This document shows positions 62,499 to 64,000 of a stretch of 64,000 bases of DNA, piece by piece. The first letter of the stretch is position 1; every line of letters begins with the position of its first letter. The notes beneath the pieces are model-generated. The model was not told where the DNA came from. It did not search any database and worked only from the letters and a program-made list of their open reading frames with translations. The translations under genes were made by a program, and so were the position numbers. The stretch is from Chryseobacterium sp. C-71 (GTDB taxonomy: Bacteria > Bacteroidota > Bacteroidia > Flavobacteriales > Weeksellaceae): assembly GCF_020911865.1 (NCBI RefSeq), contig NZ_CP087131.1, positions 1,612,001-1,676,000 of the forward strand, in the 5' to 3' direction.

Positions 62499-63356
62499 TT
62501 AATCTTTTAGAATCTTTTGAGAAACAGGTTGGTTGTTTACTGTTCCTGTGATAATATAATTTCCTTTTTGTAATTCTGCAACATTCAAGGTAGCTCCTTC
62601 TTTTACCGAAGCCGTTTTTATCAATCGTCCTGTGGAACTATAAACTTTAATATCTTTCACATCTGCTCCGAAGATAATTTCATTATTTTTCACGAATGAA
62701 TTTTTAATAAAACGTGACTGCTTAGGCATATTGTTAAAATCATTTATAGCCAAAACACTTGACGACGGACTAGGAAGCGTTACAGTAAAATCAGCTCCAT
62801 TATTATTGGTATCACCTGAAGTTCTGGTAATTGAATTCAAAATTGTAGGTGATGGCGCAGCTCCGGAACCTTCATATTGATTTGCTAATCCATAGCCCAC
62901 GAAATCAAGAACGTTTGATGCTGCAGGGCCTGTTACCTGAGTATTATTACTTGCTAAAGCAACCTTACCAGAAGTAAGACCTATCGCTAATCCCAAACCA
63001 ACAGTTGGCGATCCGTCAAAATTGACAACAGCACCTACTATAAGATTTGGATTAATAAGATTGATAACTCCTCCCCCTTCAGTACCTTCCTGAATTAAAT
63101 AAGTTTGCCCGGGACTAAGGGTGATGGAAGGCAGCGTATGGTATTGAGTAAATCCGCCAGTTGCGGGACCATACTGAATGGTTGCTCCATTTAATGTAGT
63201 GGTAGAAGAGCCAATATTCTTCAGTTCTATGAAATCATGGGTGAGAAGTGAAATTCCGAGCACCCCTCCTCCGGTATAGACTTCATTAATTACAATCTGA
63301 GCATTAAAAAATGCAGCTATCGAAACTAGTCCGATAAAAGTAAATGCTTTTTTCAT
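62499..63356 (-). CDS. T9SS-exported lamin-tail-domain protein
   Basis: The 285-residue protein has a signal peptide (KKAFTFIGLVSIAAFFNAQI). A lamin-tail-like domain lies at about 20-190 (IVINEVYTGGGVLGISLLTH, DFIELKNIGSSTTTLNGATI, LSPGQTYLIQEG). A type A T9SS sorting domain covers the last 75 residues (GADVKDIKVYSSTGRLIKTA, LQKGNYIITGTVNNQPVSQK, ILKD). It is carried across the outer membrane by the type IX system and anchored or released. Its tail is nearly the same as in the next gene. Confidence 0.9.
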   Translation of the reverse strand: MKKAFTFIGLVSIAAFFNAQIVINEVYTGGGVLGISLLTHDFIELKNIGSSTTTLNGATIQYGPATGGFTQYHTLPSITLSPGQTYLIQEGTEGGGVINLINPNLIVGAVVNFDGSPTVGLGLAIGLTSGKVALASNNTQVTGPAASNVLDFVGYGLANQYEGSGAAPSPTILNSITRTSGDTNNNGADFTVTLPSPSSSVLAINDFNNMPKQSRFIKNSFVKNNEIIFGADVKDIKVYSSTGRLIKTASVKEGATLNVAELQKGNYIITGTVNNQPVSQKILKD

Positions 63357-63467
63357 GGCGATAATATTTATTGATTCTATAATAAATTATGCAAATTTAA
63401 TACCAAATAAATAAACAAATACCACATCTTTTGAAAAATTCAAAAACAAAATTTCAACAAACAACAC

Positions 63468-63495
63468 AAAAAAACCACTCTATAAGTGGTTTTTT
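63468..63495. terminator. terminator of the last gene
   Basis: AAAAAACCACT, loop CTATA, AGTGGTTTTTT, just beyond the stop codon of the minus-strand gene at 63518. Confidence 0.85.
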
Positions 63496-63517
63496 GGATT
63501 TAAATATTTTCAGATAT

Positions 63518-64000
63518 TTAGTCTTTCAAAATTTTCTGAGAAACTGGTTGATTGTTTACCGTTCCTGTTACAATGTAGTTCCCTTTTTGTAATTCAGCAA
63601 CGTTTAAAGTAGAACCATTCTTTACTGCACCAGTTTTTACAATTGCACCAGATAAAGTATAAACTTTTACATCTTTCACATCAGCTCCGAAAGTAATTTC
63701 TTCGTTTTTAACGAATGTATTTTTGATAAAGCTTGATTTTGTTTTGTTGAAATCTGAAACTGACAAAGTGCCAGCAAGACCTGTTAATGAAAAGTCATCG
63801 ACCGCAAGACCATCATCAGTACCTGTAATGTTCACATCAGTGAATCTTATAAAAACTGTAGCACCATTTGCAATATTAAGACTTGAAATTGTTCCTGCAA
63901 TTGCTGTTCTGTTAGCTGAATTATTTCCATCAAGAGCACCAGCTGTTGCAGTAGTATTAGTAGTATTATAATTTAATGCACTAACCGGTGTCCATGTTCC
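63518..64000 (-). CDS. T9SS-sorted surface protein, 5' part outside the window
   Basis: The frame is open to the right edge: beyond the GTG at 63835 it continues with DTFRIFVTAGNAINLSS read backwards toward the edge, so 63835 is no real start. Read forward, the visible part begins GTWTPVSALNYNTTNTTATA, passes NGATVFIRFTDVNITGTDDG and LAVDDFSLTG (the sandwich-domain ending common before T9SS tails), and ends with a type A sorting domain matching the neighbour (ELQKGNYIVTGTVNNQPVSQ, KILKD). About 160 residues are visible. The catalytic or binding part lies outside the window. Confidence 0.88.
   Translation of the reverse strand, partial: GTWTPVSALNYNTTNTTATAGALDGNNSANRTAIAGTISSLNIANGATVFIRFTDVNITGTDDGLAVDDFSLTGLAGTLSVSDFNKTKSSFIKNTFVKNEEITFGADVKDVKVYTLSGAIVKTGAVKNGSTLNVAELQKGNYIVTGTVNNQPVSQKILKD

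Noticed and set aside
63833..63835. GTG at 63835 as start of the last gene
   Set aside because: The frame runs open to the right edge with beta-sandwich-like sequence, so the gene is cut by the window.
1..64000. CRISPR array, prophage, rRNA genes or integrative element core
   Set aside because: No regularly spaced direct repeats, phage structural genes, rRNA sequence, integrase or relaxase was seen on either strand.

Overview
This window looks like a chromosomal segment of a Bacteroidota bacterium of the Flavobacteriia, most likely Chryseobacterium or a close relative in the Weeksellaceae. The evidence is AT-rich DNA, promoters of the TTTG-N19-TAnnTTTG type with almost no Shine-Dalgarno sequences, a type IX secretion (T9SS) plug protein and T9SS-sorted proteins, a TonB receptor, a DUF6443 RHS locus, and a bacteriocin-like peptide with the leader style I know from Chryseobacterium. 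The genus is inferred from protein likeness, not proven.

Layout. (1) 1-5.4 kb: an RHS-like secreted polymorphic toxin locus, made of a partial YD-repeat partner, a 1210-residue DUF6443/RHS protein with a variable tip, a small membrane protein as candidate immunity factor, and a vestige of a second such gene. (2) 5.5-7.5 kb: an apparently intact IS3-family element with a canonical -1 slippery site, abutting a dead IS1-family transposase. (3) 7.6-20.4 kb: oxidoreductase and Crp-like regulator, rpmB-rpmG-DUF4295, ftsY, sppA/folK, a tandem pair of OmpA-like porins, recQ, fmt and ribB. (4) 20.5-31 kb: LLM oxidoreductase, small unknown proteins, a Pif1-type helicase with a C-terminal HTH, gamma carbonic anhydrase, Nfu-type protein, hemH, a small toxin-antitoxin-like pair, the T9SS plug protein and an MBL hydrolase. 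(5) 31.2-37.4 kb: a trehalose uptake and hydrolysis locus (TonB receptor, GH37 trehalase, MFS transporter, divergent AraC regulator). (6) 38.7-46 kb: a TetR regulator and a complete RND efflux operon, with four copies of a putative operator and long nested palindromes in the gaps. (7) 46.3-62.4 kb: housekeeping genes (miaA, yicC, gmk, nadA, folB, tRNA-Cys, aroC, a pyrE-pyrF fusion, thioredoxin-like proteins) with a Cys-rich double-Gly peptide gene inserted between nadA and folB. (8) 62.5 kb to the end: two neighbouring T9SS-sorted proteins, the last cut by the window edge.

How parts work together. Efflux regulator, operators, adaptor, pump and outer-membrane channel form one self-contained unit. 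The trehalose genes form a second one: outer-membrane receptor, inner-membrane carrier, cytosolic-type hydrolase and regulator. The T9SS plug protein and the two C-terminally tagged proteins belong to the same export route although they are far apart. The strongest candidates for something little described are the orphan Cys-rich peptide at 50206-50373, the RHS tip with its membrane partner at 4.1-5.3 kb, the TAACACYGTTA operator series at 38.7-39.6 kb, and the dense palindromic elements around the RND operon. There is no CRISPR array, rRNA operon or prophage in view.
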